Positions 63,435 through 64,000 of a stretch of DNA of 64,000 nt are shown piece after piece. Below the pieces are notes generated by a model. The model ran no database searches. It saw only the letters and a list, made by a program, of their open reading frames with translations, and was not told the DNA's origin. This DNA comes from Thermococcus piezophilus. GTDB taxonomy: Archaea > Methanobacteriota_B > Thermococci > Thermococcales > Thermococcaceae. Position 1 is the first letter of the stretch. Each line of letters begins with the position of its first letter. The stretch covers positions 806,001-870,000 of the forward strand of contig NZ_CP015520.1 of the NCBI RefSeq assembly GCF_001647085.1, given 5' to 3'. The position numbers and the translations under genes were made by a program.

Positions 63435-64000
63435 ATGAAAAAATCCCTTGCGTTTTTTATTGTTTTTCTTATAGCCTCAACGGCATTTCTCCTACCGTTA
63501 CAGGCATCGACTGTCCCATACTGGTTCAAAGAAGGAACCTACATTAAATACGCAATGAAAATGCCCTACAATCCCGAGAAAAACGAGGTAAACATCTTCA
63601 TGATCTGGCCAAGACTCCTTCCGAAGGACGCTTACAACAGGATTAAAGAGGTCTATGAAGGGGATGCTGGCCTCTTCAAAATTGACAACCGTAGCATAAT
63701 ATCGCTCTTCGTTACAGGAGATTCGCACTTGACTTTTGAGATTTTTAATGTCACTAATGAGACCGCTCTCGTGAGGGTTACTCTGGAAATGAACAACGTG
63801 AGCGTGAGACCGGGAGTAACCCTTCCCCGCTTGGTCTTATCAAAAGTTCTCCACCTAAACCTGAGCAACATGATGTACTACGAAGAAGACGGCACTCCAA
63901 TCGGACCACCCATGTTCTTCATAAACCCCACCCACCCGCCGAAAAAGGGGGATTATCTTCTCACTCCAGCTTTTCTGAAGAAATACGGCCTTAGGGGGAA
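63435..64000 (+). CDS. Exported protein, unknown function, 3' end beyond window
   Basis: At least 188 residues are present. A clear signal peptide (KKSLAFFIVFLIASTAFLLPLQAS) is followed by beta-strand-rich sequence: VPYWFKEGTYIKYAMKMPYNPEKNEVNIFMIW, then LTFEIFNVTNETALVRVTLEMNNVSVRPGVTLPR. It resembles the extracellular domain of archaeal membrane proteins found beside ABC transporters, but the rest lies outside. GGAGGCAAGAAT precedes the ATG. Co-transcribed with the small secreted gene. Confidence 0.65.
   Translation, partial: MKKSLAFFIVFLIASTAFLLPLQASTVPYWFKEGTYIKYAMKMPYNPEKNEVNIFMIWPRLLPKDAYNRIKEVYEGDAGLFKIDNRSIISLFVTGDSHLTFEIFNVTNETALVRVTLEMNNVSVRPGVTLPRLVLSKVLHLNLSNMMYYEEDGTPIGPPMFFINPTHPPKKGDYLLTPAFLKKYGLRG

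Overview
The window is typical of a hyperthermophilic euryarchaeon of the order Thermococcales, most likely Thermococcus. This rests on the gene content: an acylaminoacyl-peptidase-like S9 enzyme, an archaeal-type ATP DNA ligase, pantoate kinase, a tetraether-synthase-like radical SAM protein, Taw3, archaeosine TGT, family-4 uracil-DNA glycosylase and a Tfx regulator. Genes are tightly packed with short overlaps, GGTGA-type ribosome sites and TTTATA promoters, and the three tRNA genes encode their own CCA. No species is claimed.

Layout. 0-16 kb is ordinary chromosome: small regulators, an S9 peptidase, an OB-fold/TctA-like/DUF457 operon, methyltransferases, DUF531, signal peptidase, a C/D-box sRNA, a lipoate-ligase-like gene, a dead DUF3800 gene, Taw3 and tRNA-His. 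16-26.8 kb is a defence module on the minus strand: DUF1156 DNA methylase, DUF499 ATPase, a small protein, and an SNF2 helicase with a DUF3883-like end (split by one missing base). An EVE-domain gene follows and an insertion-sequence scar precedes it. 27-31.3 kb is a phosphate operon (pstSCAB-phoU) with a palindrome around its TATA box. 31.7-33.5 kb is archaeosine TGT, frameshifted.

33.5-49 kb is the accessory core. It holds three unrecognised genes with a long hairpin, a CRISPR adaptation locus (cas1, csa3, cas2), an array-less leader-like stretch, a decayed IS element, a block with lrgAB, Tfx, tRNA-Tyr and fucA, and a restriction-modification locus with a likely DNA-binding regulator. It ends in gene fragments and a dead DUF2139 gene. 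49-64 kb returns to core genes: a tetraether-synthase-like enzyme, uracil-DNA glycosylase, an NhaC-type antiporter, pantoate kinase, DNA ligase, a PrsW-like protease, pyrE, a MinD-like ATPase, an m5U methyltransferase, an Lrp regulator, tRNA-Gly and SPOUT/SAM methyltransferases.

Main discovery. The IS transposase gene carries a miniature CRISPR-like array built from its own sequence: 30-nt direct repeats separated by 37-nt foreign inserts. cas1 itself carries a 28-nt target duplication around a 37-nt insert. These are the dimensions of a Thermococcales CRISPR unit and look like off-target Cas1-Cas2 spacer integration. A roughly 7.8-kb inversion with one end inside a repeat of the IS array and the other at codon 3-4 of lrgA then split both. 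Undoing it on paper restores an lrgA beginning MYRGLAIIL and a continuous repeat-spacer array. Separately, several otherwise good genes are broken by single missing bases in G/C runs, which looks more like sequencing error than decay.
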